Positions 64,000 through 64,000 of a DNA stretch of 64,000 bases are shown here, in pieces (the stretch's first letter is position 1; each line of letters starts with the position of its first letter). Source of the stretch: Legionella sp. PATHC035 (GTDB lineage: Bacteria; Pseudomonadota; Gammaproteobacteria; Legionellales; Legionellaceae). Made by a program: the position numbers and the translations under genes. The stretch lies in assembly GCF_026191115.1 (NCBI RefSeq), contig NZ_JAPHOT010000001.1, positions 2,775,001 to 2,839,000 on the forward strand. The letters are read 5' to 3'. The notes under the pieces were generated by a model. That model was not told the origin of the DNA. It saw only the letters and a program-made list of their open reading frames with translations, and did no database searches.

Positions 64000-64000
64000 T

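Overview
The window reads as a Legionella chromosome, probably a species other than L. pneumophila. The evidence is an htpAB-type groES-groEL pair beside dsbD, a bdhA-patD pair next to motA/motB, a mevalonate route to isoprenoids, and several proteins that look like Dot/Icm substrates. DNA is AT-rich throughout, most strongly in the accessory part. Species assignment is inference.

Layout. (1) 1-30.3 kb is core chromosome: the 3' part of glnE, rimO, dsbD, groES-groEL behind a textbook sigma-32 promoter, a dps-type ferritin, an operon-like run bdhA-patD-adc-motA-motB, dapA with a very short BamC-like lipoprotein, a QEGLA-motif putative peptidase, a CPBP protease, rsmB-fmt, def, a LysM protein, dprA-smg-topA, a fused alpha/beta 2-oxoacid dehydrogenase E1 and a glutaryl-CoA dehydrogenase. 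(2) 30.4-41.3 kb is an integrative element inserted in the 3' end of tRNA-Pro(GGG). A 45-bp perfect direct repeat of the tRNA end marks both borders, and a P4-type tyrosine integrase sits inside the right one. Its cargo is defence-like: an uncharacterised overlapping gene pair, a predicted PD-(D/E)XK nuclease, an AbiEi-type antitoxin coupled by ATGA overlap to a DUF3800 protein, an OLD-family ATPase/TOPRIM nuclease and a DUF4258 toxin with an MqsA-like antitoxin. An AlpA-like regulator and a phage-type repressor face each other across tandem operators. (3) 41.3-50.9 kb is further accessory DNA: DUF2971, a divergent nuclease/HEPN pair, gene fragments, small genes, two families of inverted-repeat elements and a decayed abiE locus. 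(4) 51-59.7 kb is an isoprenoid cluster: FPP synthase, class II HMG-CoA reductase, a GHMP kinase and HMG-CoA synthase on one strand, and two paralogous GHMP kinases facing away from each other. UbiA-family prenyltransferase, type 1 IPP isomerase and cis-prenyltransferase follow. (5) 59.8-64 kb holds an EamA transporter, an exported membrane protein, a helical-repeat protein with an F-box-like motif and a partial Sel1-like protein, separated by the same small repeats.

The most notable signals: the decayed abiE locus at 50.4 kb keeps the tail of an AbiEi gene nearly identical to the one in the element, but followed by AbiEii where the element has DUF3800, which suggests a toxin swap at the ATGA junction. 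Eight copies of a small palindromic repeat lie only in the right quarter of the window. One of the two mevalonate-kinase-like paralogues has lost the P-loop serine, and no diphosphomevalonate decarboxylase is visible.
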